Below are positions 34,163 through 43,855 of a stretch of 64,000 bases of DNA, in pieces. Made by a program: the position numbers and the translations under genes. Source of the DNA: a virus. Each line of letters begins with the position of its first letter. Position 1 is the stretch's first letter. Location of the stretch: the IMG/VR virus record IMGVR_UViG_3300033143_005193, positions 46,777 to 110,776 of that record; one strand, 5' to 3'. The notes under the pieces are model-generated. The model saw nothing but the letters and a program-made list of their open reading frames with translations. It made no database searches and was not told the origin of the DNA.

Positions 34163-37100
34163 TTAGCTACATTTACTATAACCACAAGTACAGTTAAAAC
34201 ACCCTTCTATTGCGAGCATTTTTTGGCCACATTGGGGACAAACTTCATCACTCAATTCACCCTCAAATTTTTTACCAATATAGTATCTATTCAATAATTG
34301 AGCAATAGCATCTGGAATGCTTAATATTTGTACTGGTCTTTTATCAGTTGGTTCAAACCTAAACCAACACATTTTATCACTATTTATACCAATAAGAGTT
34401 TTTGTTATATCCTCAACAGGAACACCTCTTTGTAAAGCAATAGAAATAATTCTTCCAAGAGCTTCTGTAAAAGTATTTTGAACTTGTCCACTTTTACCTA
34501 AATGGATAAAAACTTCTAAAGGCTTGTCTTTATAATCAGAAACAGTAACATACATTTTACCATTACCAGTTTCAACGGAATATGTTTTTGAAGATAAAAT
34601 ACTCGGTCTTTTAAATCCATACATTATATTATCTTTTTTATCTTCTGTAAAGGTAACTGGTTGATTTTTCTTAGAACCATCACGATAAATAGTAATACCC
34701 TTTAATCCCTTTTGATAGGCGTATTTATATATTTCAGAAATTTCTTCTGTTGTTGTTTCTTTTGGTAAATTAACAGTAGAAGAAATAGCAGTAGAACAAT
34801 GTTCCTGTAAAGCGGCTTGTATATCTATTCTATCTTTATATTTTATTTCATGAGCAGTTATAAAAACTTCTTTTACTTCTTTTGGAATGTTATGAAGACC
34901 TTTTAACGATCCCATATTATTAGATATTTTTTCTAATAAAGCATCATTGAACCATTCTTCATTTTGAAATTTTTCTTCAAATACTGGATTTGTTATTAAG
35001 GCTTTAGATCCATCAATATAGTTTTTAGTGAAAGTCAAACCAAATGACGGTTCTATACCATATGAACAATCACAAGAAAGAGCAACAGTATTATGTGTAA
35101 CAAAACCATTAGCAACATATGTATGTGTGTTTTCAATAACTTCCAAATCATTTACATGTTTTGATTCAAAATATTCTTTATTTTTTATTAAATCCATATA
35201 TAAATCATTTTTAACAAACCAATTATAAGGATCACTATTCATAACTTCTTTATATTTTCTTAATGTTACACAACAATTTTTACTATTTGATATTTCTATT
35301 CTTTCTGGAAAATATTTTTCTTCATTTGGTGTAATTGGTACATATTCTCTACAATAAATATTATCATCATTTGATGATACATTACATTTAAATTGTTTTA
35401 ATAAATTATATGAACTAGTTTTATCTAATGTTATAGAATATGATTCATGATTTTTAATAATTTTTCTATCATCACTTTCAACAACAGAACCAATTTCTAC
35501 ATTGTTTTTGCTTAATCTTGAAATATATCCCAATCCAAGTAATATTGTATGCAGTTGATTAGCCATAATTTCAGAAATAGTTTTAAAACTAACTAGATTA
35601 TCTCTGTTTATTATACAACCATCACCCTTCCAATATCCTTTTATAAAAGAATTTATTACATCTATTGATCCATCTAAAATTATTTGTGGTATAAAAGCAT
35701 TAACATCACCTTCTTTTATGCAATTATATTTTTTAAACCAATCAAACATTTTTTTAGATGATATATCAAATTTACATTTATAATCATCTTTTCTAACAAA
35801 AACATTAAAATTAAAAGTTTTACCAAATGAATCATTTATTAAATTTCTTATGTAATCTTCATCATTTTCATTAAATGAAATATATAATTTATCATTATTC
35901 CACCATCCATTGGCCATATATAATCCTATAAATTCAGCCTTTTTAACATCCAACCAATATTCTTTATCAATTATAAAATTTTTCTTTAAGATAACATTAT
36001 CATTTAATGATAAATCATTTATTTTTTTCCATATATATCCATTACCTTCAGATAAAACACGAACTTTATGATCATATGTTCCTTCTAATGAATATCCGTT
36101 TTCTGTTGTTATTTTTACTGTATTAGATATTCCTTGATCAAAATATGATTTTAAATGACATTTACCAAAATCTGATTCTGTTGATATTTCATTACTTCCG
36201 TCTTGTAAAATATCTTTATAATCAATTATTTTCTTTATACCTTTATTAGAAGAAATTAAAGTATTATCAACCAAACAACCAGTAGGTTGAGCAGTTGTGA
36301 ATTGACTATTTCTAAGTCCAAATTCCTTTACTCTTTCCATTATTTTTTGCATATGTGAATCTTTATCAGATCCAATATGTTTATCAATAATATTTTCTAC
36401 ATTATCTTTATGTTGATCATATTCGAAAAATGATCCATGTTTTTCAGCCAAAATAGTACTTTGATAAACACAAGCGGCTGTTAAGGTTCTCATAACATTT
36501 GATGCAAAGTTTTTACCTTCTATCTTATCATATCTATATCCTAATTTAAACATAGCATCAGCAAGACCCATAGGCCCTATCCCAACTGGTCTATATTTTT
36601 TAACATTTGATTCAAATCTTTTATCTGGAAAATCCATTTTATCAATAACATTATCCATATATTTCATTATTCTACAAGTTGTTTCAAAAAGACCATCATA
36701 ATTAAAATCATCTTCACCACCAACAAATTTTGATATATTTATAGCACTAAGATTACAAGCAAAAAATGGTGGCATTACTTGTTCACCACAATTTCCAGTA
36801 AAAGAATATGGTAATCTAAAAGTATGAGAATTATCATATACAGAAACATCCCATACATCTTCATATAAATCAGTTTCTTCTACGGATACTATTTGTATAT
36901 GAGTTAATTTATTCAATGTTCTTTTACATTCAGGTATATTCTCCAATAAAGCCTGTTTTCTTTTATTACTTAATTTAAAAATTCTTCTAAAATTCAAAGC
37001 ATCATATTTTAATATCTCTAATGTGTAATTATTATATTCAATATCATTATTTTCTGATGATTCGTTTATATATGTTTTTATACCATAAAAACCCAATAAT

Positions 37101-39538
37101 TCTGAAATATCAAATATAAGTTTTTTGTGTGATAATTTAAGCGATATCTTGTTTTTATGAACACGTCCATTAGATGAAAAAATACCATCTATAACGCCTT
37201 TTCTGAAATCTTCAGAAGATTTTTTCCATATAAAATTTGAAAGTCCTGTTTCTTTTTTATCAACTTCAAAACTATTAAAATATTCATGTAATCTTAAACA
37301 AGATGAATATATTTCTATATTATCGTCCTTTTCTGTTAAGTTATATTCTTCACCTGTTATTAGCTTTAATTTTTCTACTATAATATCCTTTATATCATTC
37401 TCAATATCATCTTTTGATATTATAAAACCATATTGTCTTTTATTATCTTCTATATCTGATATCCAACCATTACCTATATTACATCCAATTATAAAACCAT
37501 CTTTATATGTACCTATTTCACCGTAATATAAATTATTTTGAATTTGTTTTGGAAATAAATCACCTGGCTTCAACTCTAATGTTGTTTTCTTTTTATAATT
37601 ATTATTAATTAAAACTGGCCATTTATGTTCAGCTGTAGCATAATAAGAATGACCACTGATTAAATTTATTTTATATAATCTTTTATTTCTACCAGACAAA
37701 AAGCATTTTGCTGGTGCTAAAACATTATCAAGTGTTGGAACAAAAAATTCTTTATTTTCCAATTCTTGTATTTCAAATATACCATTTGATGTAAGAAGTT
37801 TTGTGCCTTTTCTCAATGAAGGATTAGGACATTCAATCAACATTTTATTTTTCAAAACATTATATCTATTAATCGTATCTATAAACAATACACCTGGATC
37901 TGCTGATTTATGAGCAAACTTAACAATTTCATCCCATATTAATTTTGGATCAATTTCTTTAACAACACTACCATCATATGGTGTTCTGAGTTTAAATGGT
38001 GTTCCATCTTCTAAACACTTCATAAATTCATCAGTAATAGATACTGATATATTCATATTACTCAATCTACCATCTTTTTCTTTACACCTAATAAACTCTA
38101 ATATATCTGGATGCCATACTGGTATTGAACATAAAATAGCGGCTCTTCTTACTCTACCACCGGATTTTGTTGTTTCACCAACAGCATCATAAAGTTTCAT
38201 GAATGTTATTGGTCCGCTGTTATGAGAAACAAATCCATTAGCTATAAAATTATGATAAGGAGCTTCCATTTTAACATCATATACCTTTTCAATTCCTTTA
38301 TATTCAATGCTAATTATTTCATCAAAATACACTTCTCTTGTAAGTCTATAATTTCCTTTAGCTCTACGTTTTTTATGCTCATCATTATGACATTGAATAC
38401 ATAATACTTCTAAATTACTTATTTCATTATTATATGGATTACCATCTTTATGATGAACCTCTATTCTTTTTTTTGTTTCTCCACATCTTTCACATACATG
38501 ATTTTCTCTATTCCATAAATATATGTTTTTATTTCTTGATCTTGCCGTTACTTCATTTGCATAATCCCCTCTCCACATAGGATTATTTTCACCAGAATTT
38601 ATATTTGAATAATATTCTTTTATTTCTTTTCTATTTCTATAATTTTTTCTTGCTTTACTTCTTTTTTCAAATTCTTCATTCGATCCTTTTAAAGAACATC
38701 CATTAAAAACAGAAACAACACAATTCTCACATAATCCTTTATACTTGCTTCTATTTCCTCTTAATAATCTTACTTTTCCACATCTTTTACATTCTGATAT
38801 AGGTCTTGTTTTACCATTTACACCAATTTTATCTTTTACAGAAAAATCTTCAACTTTTTTCCATTCTCCGCTTTCTGATAAAAATCTATGATTACTAGTT
38901 GCTTTTATTTTATAACCACTTTTTGTTTTTATTTCATATACAGGTCTTTTTCCATTATAAATAACGTCTTTAATTGTATTCATTCCTATACCAAAATCAT
39001 CTAGCATTGATCTTACTCTATATTTTGGATTTTTAACATTTTTATAAAAATTATACAACCATTCAAGTGTTACTTTTTGATTTTCTACAGCAAAATTTGT
39101 TTTATCATTTAATAATATTGTATCACCAGTTAAACAACTTTTGCCTTCCGCGGGTTTATCGGGCTGACCCTCAAAAATATAAGAATCTTTTTCTCTCAAA
39201 TTACCAATAGGAATACCAATCCCACTACCATATTGAAATATTTTTCTGGCAACGTTTGCGATATCATAAATACTATTCATGCTATCTTCTAAACCAACAA
39301 CAAAACATGCGGAGTATATTTTATGAGAAGTACCAGCATTCAAAAAAACTGGTGTATTTGGTCTCCATATATTACTAGATAAAAGATTAAAAATATCTTG
39401 TTTTTCTTCATCAGTATTTCCAAACTCATTAGCAACTCTTAAAAATGTATCTTTTATAGTTTCACCTTGAAATGAATACAGGTCTTTAAAAATCTTTACT
39501 GCATTGTTACTTAAACCAAATTCATTTTTTTCAGTCAT
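34163..39538 (-). CDS. nrdJ: Class II (B12-dependent) ribonucleotide reductase with three inteins
   Basis: 1791-aa ORF; exteins sum to 746 aa, normal for adenosylcobalamin-dependent reductases. IYSACFVVGLEDS holds an active-site Cys. The rejoined NP-CGEQVMPPFFACNLSAIN carries the N-x-C-x-E radical motif, and QPTG-TVALS is the phosphate-binding loop. The C-terminal CPQCG ... CTCGYSKC is the zinc/redox tail. It makes dNTPs without oxygen dependence. All three inteins sit in conserved motifs. There is no separate small subunit in the window, as expected for class II. Confidence 0.9.
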   Translation of the reverse strand: MTEKNEFGLSNNAVKIFKDLYSFQGETIKDTFLRVANEFGNTDEEKQDIFNLLSSNIWRPNTPVFLNAGTSHKIYSACFVVGLEDSMNSIYDIANVARKIFQYGSGIGIPIGNLREKDSYIFEGQPDKPAEGKSCLTGDTILLNDKTNFAVENQKVTLEWLYNFYKNVKNPKYRVRSMLDDFGIGMNTIKDVIYNGKRPVYEIKTKSGYKIKATSNHRFLSESGEWKKVEDFSVKDKIGVNGKTRPISECKRCGKVRLLRGNRSKYKGLCENCVVSVFNGCSLKGSNEEFEKRSKARKNYRNRKEIKEYYSNINSGENNPMWRGDYANEVTARSRNKNIYLWNRENHVCERCGETKKRIEVHHKDGNPYNNEISNLEVLCIQCHNDEHKKRRAKGNYRLTREVYFDEIISIEYKGIEKVYDVKMEAPYHNFIANGFVSHNSGPITFMKLYDAVGETTKSGGRVRRAAILCSIPVWHPDILEFIRCKEKDGRLSNMNISVSITDEFMKCLEDGTPFKLRTPYDGSVVKEIDPKLIWDEIVKFAHKSADPGVLFIDTINRYNVLKNKMLIECPNPSLRKGTKLLTSNGIFEIQELENKEFFVPTLDNVLAPAKCFLSGRNKRLYKINLISGHSYYATAEHKWPVLINNNYKKKTTLELKPGDLFPKQIQNNLYYGEIGTYKDGFIIGCNIGNGWISDIEDNKRQYGFIISKDDIENDIKDIIVEKLKLITGEEYNLTEKDDNIEIYSSCLRLHEYFNSFEVDKKETGLSNFIWKKSSEDFRKGVIDGIFSSNGRVHKNKISLKLSHKKLIFDISELLGFYGIKTYINESSENNDIEYNNYTLEILKYDALNFRRIFKLSNKRKQALLENIPECKRTLNKLTHIQIVSVEETDLYEDVWDVSVYDNSHTFRLPYSFTGNCGEQVMPPFFACNLSAINISKFVGGEDDFNYDGLFETTCRIMKYMDNVIDKMDFPDKRFESNVKKYRPVGIGPMGLADAMFKLGYRYDKIEGKNFASNVMRTLTAACVYQSTILAEKHGSFFEYDQHKDNVENIIDKHIGSDKDSHMQKIMERVKEFGLRNSQFTTAQPTGCLVDNTLISSNKGIKKIIDYKDILQDGSNEISTESDFGKCHLKSYFDQGISNTVKITTENGYSLEGTYDHKVRVLSEGNGYIWKKINDLSLNDNVILKKNFIIDKEYWLDVKKAEFIGLYMANGWWNNDKLYISFNENDEDYIRNLINDSFGKTFNFNVFVRKDDYKCKFDISSKKMFDWFKKYNCIKEGDVNAFIPQIILDGSIDVINSFIKGYWKGDGCIINRDNLVSFKTISEIMANQLHTILLGLGYISRLSKNNVEIGSVVESDDRKIIKNHESYSITLDKTSSYNLLKQFKCNVSSNDDNIYCREYVPITPNEEKYFPERIEISNSKNCCVTLRKYKEVMNSDPYNWFVKNDLYMDLIKNKEYFESKHVNDLEVIENTHTYVANGFVTHNTVALSCDCSYGIEPSFGLTFTKNYIDGSKALITNPVFEEKFQNEEWFNDALLEKISNNMGSLKGLHNIPKEVKEVFITAHEIKYKDRIDIQAALQEHCSTAISSTVNLPKETTTEEISEIYKYAYQKGLKGITIYRDGSKKNQPVTFTEDKKDNIMYGFKRPSILSSKTYSVETGNGKMYVTVSDYKDKPLEVFIHLGKSGQVQNTFTEALGRIISIALQRGVPVEDITKTLIGINSDKMCWFRFEPTDKRPVQILSIPDAIAQLLNRYYIGKKFEGELSDEVCPQCGQKMLAIEGCFNCTCGYSKCS
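35090..36277 (-). other. Intein C of ribonucleotide reductase (residues 1088-1483), LAGLIDADG type
   Basis: 396 aa, starting CLVDNTLISSNKG and ending FVTHN before Thr+1. Block B is GTYDHKVRV. LAGLIDADG-like helices are AEFIGLYMANGWW and INSFIKGYWKGDGC. It splits the conserved QPTG/TVAL loop. Confidence 0.88.
36791..37819 (-). other. Intein B of ribonucleotide reductase (residues 574-916), LAGLIDADG type
   Basis: 343 aa, beginning with Ser (SLRKGTKLLTSNG) instead of Cys and ending SFTGN before Cys+1. Block B is TAEHKWP. The dodecapeptide regions are DGFIIGCNIGNGWI and GVIDGIFSSNG. It splits the NP/CGE active-site motif. Ser1 and the Gly-Asn end are unusual. Confidence 0.85.
38219..39136 (-). 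other. Intein A of ribonucleotide reductase (residues 135-440), HNH type
   Basis: 306 aa, starting CLTGDTILL and ending VSHN before Ser+1. Block B is TSNHRFL. It contains two CxxC fingers (CKRCG, CENC) and an HNH core (CERCGETKKRIEVHHKDGN-PYNN with CIQCH), so the homing endonuclease is HNH rather than LAGLIDADG. Confidence 0.9.
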
Positions 39539-39568
39539 TATACAAATATTCTCCTATTATAAAAAATT

Positions 39569-40249
39569 TTAATTATTATAAGATATTATATCTTTCCAAT
39601 TTTTTACATCATTAAACTCCCCAACAGGATACTTTATACCGATTTTACTTGCAATCATTCTCCCACTATTAGAAGATGGTATTTCAACACCTTCAAAAAC
39701 AAAAGGAACATTACTCTTTTTAACAAAACTTGAATATGCTTGTGAAATTTTATTTAACTTTAAATTTTCTCCTATTTTTATTTTTTTACCATTTTTATCA
39801 ATTATATAAAATGAACTACCATCCTTCAATACAGCACCATCTTGTTTAAACTCTTTTAAAAGCTCTATAATAAAAAGCTCAAAATCTTTTTGACTCATTT
39901 CATCTGGTTTTTTTGATAAATAACTTCTTTCTATAACATCTACTAACATATTTTCAGGACAATCTTTATATTCAATTTTATCATCTTTACATTCACGCCA
40001 ATGACCTACTAATTGATATACACCCATTTTCTTCTTATTAAATTTTGTTCGTAAATTTCTATTTCTTATAATATTTTCTTTCTTACTATATTCACTTCTG
40101 TAAGCCGACATAATAACAAAACTTTCACTTTCCTTAATACTTGATAATACTCTTGAAAGACCGGCTTCTGTAATTAAGTTTCCATTAATACCATCAAGAC
40201 CATAATCATCAAATGGTGTCGTTTCGTTTATATATTCTTCAAATTTCAT
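39569..40249 (-). CDS. DUF3293-like protein with capsid-targeting-like N-terminus
   Basis: 226 aa. It begins MKFEEYINETTPFDDYG and has a second IxE at NLITEAG, again like T4 cap-targeting and gp21-type cleavage sites. The body has FVIMSAYRSEYSKKENIIRNRNL and VYQLVGHWRE, similar to DUF3293 proteins. Inference: a candidate injected head protein. It overlaps the next gene by 4 nt. Confidence 0.5.
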   Translation of the reverse strand: MKFEEYINETTPFDDYGLDGINGNLITEAGLSRVLSSIKESESFVIMSAYRSEYSKKENIIRNRNLRTKFNKKKMGVYQLVGHWRECKDDKIEYKDCPENMLVDVIERSYLSKKPDEMSQKDFELFIIELLKEFKQDGAVLKDGSSFYIIDKNGKKIKIGENLKLNKISQAYSSFVKKSNVPFVFEGVEIPSSNSGRMIASKIGIKYPVGEFNDVKNWKDIISYNN

Positions 40250-40782
40250 TTTAAATATTTCTCCATTCTTTCATATTTTTTAAAACAATCATATACTTTC
40301 AGATCTTTTATTTCAAATATATCTTTTAACCATGTAATGTTTATATTATCATCACTTTCCATTACAAAACTATCACTTGATGCGATAGAATTAATATCAG
40401 AACTCATAATTTTTTTATTTGGTGTATCAATTTTTACTGGTATATATGGATCATCTTCTTTTATTCCATTTTTTCCCTTTAATATTTCCTTGGCCCATTT
40501 ACTTAAAATTATTTTTGTTTTTCTATCTACTTTTTTTACATTTATTGACAAAAAATTTTTATATCTTCTTATTCTTATCCATCCATTATTAAGTAAAGAA
40601 ATCAATATTTGTTCTCTAGCTTTACCTTCTGTACCAATTTTTTCATTATACATATCATGAATATATTCTATTATTTCTTTTGTCATTCCAAAAGCTTTTG
40701 GATTTTTTATTATTTCTGATATATGATTACTACCACAATATATTACTTCCCCTTTTGGACTTATAAAGAACGCATAATTCAC
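40246..40782 (-). CDS. Hypothetical phage protein
   Basis: 178 aa with a GTG start (AGGAG upstream). The N-terminal half (NYAFFISPKGEVIYCGSNHISEII-NPKAFGMTKEII and TEGKAREQILISLLNNGWIRIR) resembles a domain that recurs in large phages with unknown role. The C-terminal half is low complexity. Confidence 0.55.
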   Translation of the reverse strand: MNYAFFISPKGEVIYCGSNHISEIIKNPKAFGMTKEIIEYIHDMYNEKIGTEGKAREQILISLLNNGWIRIRRYKNFLSINVKKVDRKTKIILSKWAKEILKGKNGIKEDDPYIPVKIDTPNKKIMSSDINSIASSDSFVMESDDNINITWLKDIFEIKDLKVYDCFKKYERMEKYLK

Positions 40783-40794
40783 TTGAAATCACTC

Positions 40795-41598
40795 CTATGT
40801 ATTTTTATTTAATTTTGCTCTCAATGGTTTTATTTCAAAATCATAACAATGCCCTTTCAAACTAGAAAAAGATAATGGACCAACTTTCACACCAAGATTT
40901 TCAGCAATATATTCCATTAAAAGAGTGATACCACCAAGATTCTCCGGCCAAGCGGCATATAAATCCCATGATCTAAAATAAGCATGAGCACATAAATACC
41001 AATCATTTTCATGTTTTTTAATATGTGTATCTACCCCACGCAAACATGAATTTGTTTGTCTTTCAGATTCATCTTTATATGGTATATCATATGCAAATAA
41101 ACTTTCTGGATAACCAACTGTAATATAACAATGATTGTTACCAAAACCCTTTTCTTTATAATGTTTTATAATCCATTCAAGTTGACTTGGAACCAATAAT
41201 CTATTACCATCATATTTTATAATAAAATTAGCCAATGGTTCATCTACCATTCTTAATCTTGGCATTCTATATAAACCACCATTTATCCATGTAGCATAAC
41301 GGTAATGTTCATTATCTTCTAAATTAACACCATCCATTAAATAATTTACAAAGTATTCTTCTATTTTTTCATCGGTTGTAACGGGCGGAACACCAGCGGG
41401 AAATGTTGGAGCCAACGGTCTAATTGTAGGCATATGAATTGTACCGGAAATAAAATCAAATTCCAGTCTTGAAGAACCTTCATAACTACCAGTATGAATC
41501 GGATTCATTCTACCATGTTGCTCTAATTCATAAAGCATTGAAAAATATACATTATCTAGTGTATTTCCTTCAACAAAAATAGATTTAAATTTTTTCAT
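40795..41598 (-). CDS. Thymidylate synthase-family protein
   Basis: 267 aa. SCLRGVDTHI holds the likely catalytic Cys. YFRSWDLYAAWPENLGGITLLMEYIAENLGVKVGPLSF and GHCYDFEI match the core of thymidylate synthase and pyrimidine hydroxymethylase enzymes. It could make dTMP or a 5-hydroxymethyl pyrimidine. In a phage either is common. The sequence alone does not decide. Confidence 0.72.
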   Translation of the reverse strand: MKKFKSIFVEGNTLDNVYFSMLYELEQHGRMNPIHTGSYEGSSRLEFDFISGTIHMPTIRPLAPTFPAGVPPVTTDEKIEEYFVNYLMDGVNLEDNEHYRYATWINGGLYRMPRLRMVDEPLANFIIKYDGNRLLVPSQLEWIIKHYKEKGFGNNHCYITVGYPESLFAYDIPYKDESERQTNSCLRGVDTHIKKHENDWYLCAHAYFRSWDLYAAWPENLGGITLLMEYIAENLGVKVGPLSFSSLKGHCYDFEIKPLRAKLNKNT

Positions 41599-41804
41599 AT
41601 ATCGAATCTCCCATAATAAACAATTTCTTTTCCTTCACTATCAACTTTTACAACGGAAAATTTTGGATTTATTTCATCAACATATTTTACAGCACCATCA
41701 AAATCTTCAAAAATAACAGAAGAACCATAACCATAAGGAATTTGATATTCCTTTTCAAATTCATCTCTATCTTTAATACTTAATGCACAATACAAAGGTT
41801 TCAT
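41595..41804 (-). CDS. Hypothetical protein, 69 aa
   Basis: Small alpha/beta protein (SSVIFEDFDGAVKYVDEINPKFSVVKV) overlapping the thymidylate synthase-like gene by 4 nt. No family recognised. Confidence 0.5.
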   Translation of the reverse strand: MKPLYCALSIKDRDEFEKEYQIPYGYGSSVIFEDFDGAVKYVDEINPKFSVVKVDSEGKEIVYYGRFDI

Positions 41805-41815
41805 TTTAATTCTCC

Positions 41816-42706
41816 TTAATAGAGTCTTAAAAGTTTATATTCTAGTTTATTAAAATCATCCATAAAACCGCGCATACCATACTTTTCAAAAAAATAATAC
41901 ATATTTTTTGGGTCTGGAAGAATATATTCATCATATTTGTCTTTTATTGATTTTTGGATTGTTTTTGGTATGCAATTGAAATCAATCAGAATTTTATTTC
42001 TTTTGAAGTTTTCATTTAAATTATTATCAGATAACCATTTCTCATATCCTTCTTTAATTATTTTTTCAGCGGTTTTTGGACCAAGACCGGGTTTTCTTTT
42101 TCCTTCTGTTTGTTTTGTAAGTCCCCAATCTGAAGAAGTTTTGACATTAAAAATATTATCTTTGGATTGACCCATAAGACATTGTTCTAATAAAAACCTT
42201 TTAGGATCATCACATTTTTCAAATGATCTCTTATTAGGATTCCATAATTTTACCTTATCTGAACATAATTGTAAATAGTCACGATCATTAGAATTTATAA
42301 TGATATAATCATTATCTATATATCGTGATAAAACGGCTATAATATCATCAGCTTCAGCTTTCTTTACTTTAAGAACTTTTAAAGGCAGGTATTCTGAAAT
42401 TTCAGTTCTTAAAACATCCATTTCATAAAAAAAAGTATCCCAATCAATTTCTACTTGTTTTGATCTATTAGTTAATCTATTTTCTTTATATCTTTTATAA
42501 AAAATTTTACGCCAAGAATCTTTACTATCAACAGCAACAATTATTTCATTTACTGTATTATCTTTATTTAAAGGTTCCAATAAAGAAGTGGTCACCAAAT
42601 ATCGCCACATAGCATATTCTGGTAAACCACTTGCAGCATTTACATCACCTGTAAAAAAACAACGAAAGCATAAATTATTATAATCGAACAAAACAGTTTT
42701 AGACAT
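41816..42706 (-). CDS. rnh: 5'-3' exonuclease / RNase H (FEN family, T4 Rnh-like)
   Basis: 296 aa. Metal-binding blocks: LFDYNNLCFR, VAVDSKDSWRK, VKKAEADDIIAVL and SNDRDYLQL. A helix-3-turn-helix GLGPKTAEKII binds DNA. In T4 this enzyme removes primers from Okazaki fragments. The length and layout match T4 Rnh (305 aa). Confidence 0.88.
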   Translation of the reverse strand: MSKTVLFDYNNLCFRCFFTGDVNAASGLPEYAMWRYLVTTSLLEPLNKDNTVNEIIVAVDSKDSWRKIFYKRYKENRLTNRSKQVEIDWDTFFYEMDVLRTEISEYLPLKVLKVKKAEADDIIAVLSRYIDNDYIIINSNDRDYLQLCSDKVKLWNPNKRSFEKCDDPKRFLLEQCLMGQSKDNIFNVKTSSDWGLTKQTEGKRKPGLGPKTAEKIIKEGYEKWLSDNNLNENFKRNKILIDFNCIPKTIQKSIKDKYDEYILPDPKNMYYFFEKYGMRGFMDDFNKLEYKLLRLY

Positions 42707-42722
42707 TATAAAAAATCCTTTC

Positions 42723-43016
42723 TTATTTTACTTTTCTTAATTCACCAGATTTTACATGTTGAATCCAAAATGGCTTATTATATCTTGTTTTTGCCATATA
42801 TTGTTGAACTTTACTACCTGATGTAAAACGAAGTCTTCTTCTTCCAAAATTAAAATTTTGATAAAAATCCTTATCATCTACATTGAAAACAGGTAACCCC
42901 ATTTTTACACCATCTGCTTTAACATCAGGAACGTCCGTATCAAACTCAACTTGTTTAACTTCATGATCCTTTTCTATACTTGTTTTACTTTCAATATCAC
43001 CTACAAAATCACCCAT
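42723..43016 (-). CDS. Hypothetical protein, 97 aa
   Basis: ATG 43016 has AAGGAG 9 nt upstream; the ATG at 43055 is inside the previous gene. The C-terminal half is basic and aromatic (NFNFGRRRLRFTSGSKVQQYMAKTRYN), perhaps nucleic-acid binding. Confidence 0.5.
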   Translation of the reverse strand: MGDFVGDIESKTSIEKDHEVKQVEFDTDVPDVKADGVKMGLPVFNVDDKDFYQNFNFGRRRLRFTSGSKVQQYMAKTRYNKPFWIQHVKSGELRKVK

Positions 43017-43020
43017 AAAA

Positions 43021-43296
43021 TCACTCCTTTTCTTCACTATCTTTTTTAATTTCAATCACACCTTTAAAAGCCAAATCTGTTAAACTTTTTCTAATTTTCT
43101 TATAATTTAATCTTTCATTGGCGTTCATAGAAAAATATTTCATCATAAGAAAAGATTTAACACCTTTTAAATCAAAAATTTCAATAATTTCTTTAAAATC
43201 ATCACTTAAATTTAATTCATCTTTATGTAAGAGACAATCTAATAAATAAGATATTATTAAATTCGAAAACTCTTCTGGTGTTAAATTAACTTTCAT
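43021..43296 (-). CDS. Hypothetical helical protein, 91 aa
   Basis: All-helical with LTPEEFSNLIISYLLDCLLHKDEL near the start. It could be one of the small T4-type replication accessory proteins, but I cannot assign it. It is packed tightly between the nuclease and the next gene. Confidence 0.5.
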   Translation of the reverse strand: MKVNLTPEEFSNLIISYLLDCLLHKDELNLSDDFKEIIEIFDLKGVKSFLMMKYFSMNANERLNYKKIRKSLTDLAFKGVIEIKKDSEEKE

Positions 43297-43851
43297 TTAT
43301 TTTACCTTTATTTTATTTAACTTCTTAATAGTGTTTATATTTATAACTTCGAAAAATTTTTTCATATTAAAAAAAACTATTGTATCCAAATTATCTTGTT
43401 TATCAAACTTTATAAACATTGTTGGTATATCAGAAATTTCTGGTGATATTTTTTTAATATAAGAGTAACATTTTTCATTTATTCCAACTATTTCAGTTTT
43501 ATTCTTTTTACGATATATAAGCATTGGAAATTTATTAGACTTTAATGCATCATTACAACATTGTGACCAAAAATCCTTTATATTAAAATTTTTAACATTA
43601 GTAAAATGTTGCCAAAATGAAGTTTTAGGATATCCTATTTTACATTCTACACTAAAAACATCTGTAAAAACAGTAGCTTCTTTTGTTATAGCTCTTATAT
43701 CACCAGATAAATCCATACATTCTTCATGAATTGTACTTAAAGATCCACTTCCTGGCATTCTCCAAAAACAGAACGGTTTTTCTTTTCCAGTTAACCACTT
43801 TGTTAAAAATTTTGATACATATCTTTCAAAAGGGCCACCTTTACTACTCAT
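43297..43851 (-). CDS. PD-(D/E)XK-like nuclease
   Basis: 184 aa. GPFERYVSKFLTKWLTG opens with the conserved Glu helix. DLSGDI followed by VFSVECKIGYP gives the D...ExK core. CFWRMPGSGSLST is typical of archaeal resolvase-like and phage nucleases. Likely a junction or DNA-repair nuclease. Confidence 0.68.
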   Translation of the reverse strand: MSSKGGPFERYVSKFLTKWLTGKEKPFCFWRMPGSGSLSTIHEECMDLSGDIRAITKEATVFTDVFSVECKIGYPKTSFWQHFTNVKNFNIKDFWSQCCNDALKSNKFPMLIYRKKNKTEIVGINEKCYSYIKKISPEISDIPTMFIKFDKQDNLDTIVFFNMKKFFEVININTIKKLNKIKVK

Positions 43852-43855
43852 ATGA

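Noticed and set aside
34163-39538. Introns rather than inteins in the reductase gene
   Set aside because: Open reading frames pass through without stops and carry splicing motifs (C/S1, TxxH, xN+C/S/T); no group I or II intron features.
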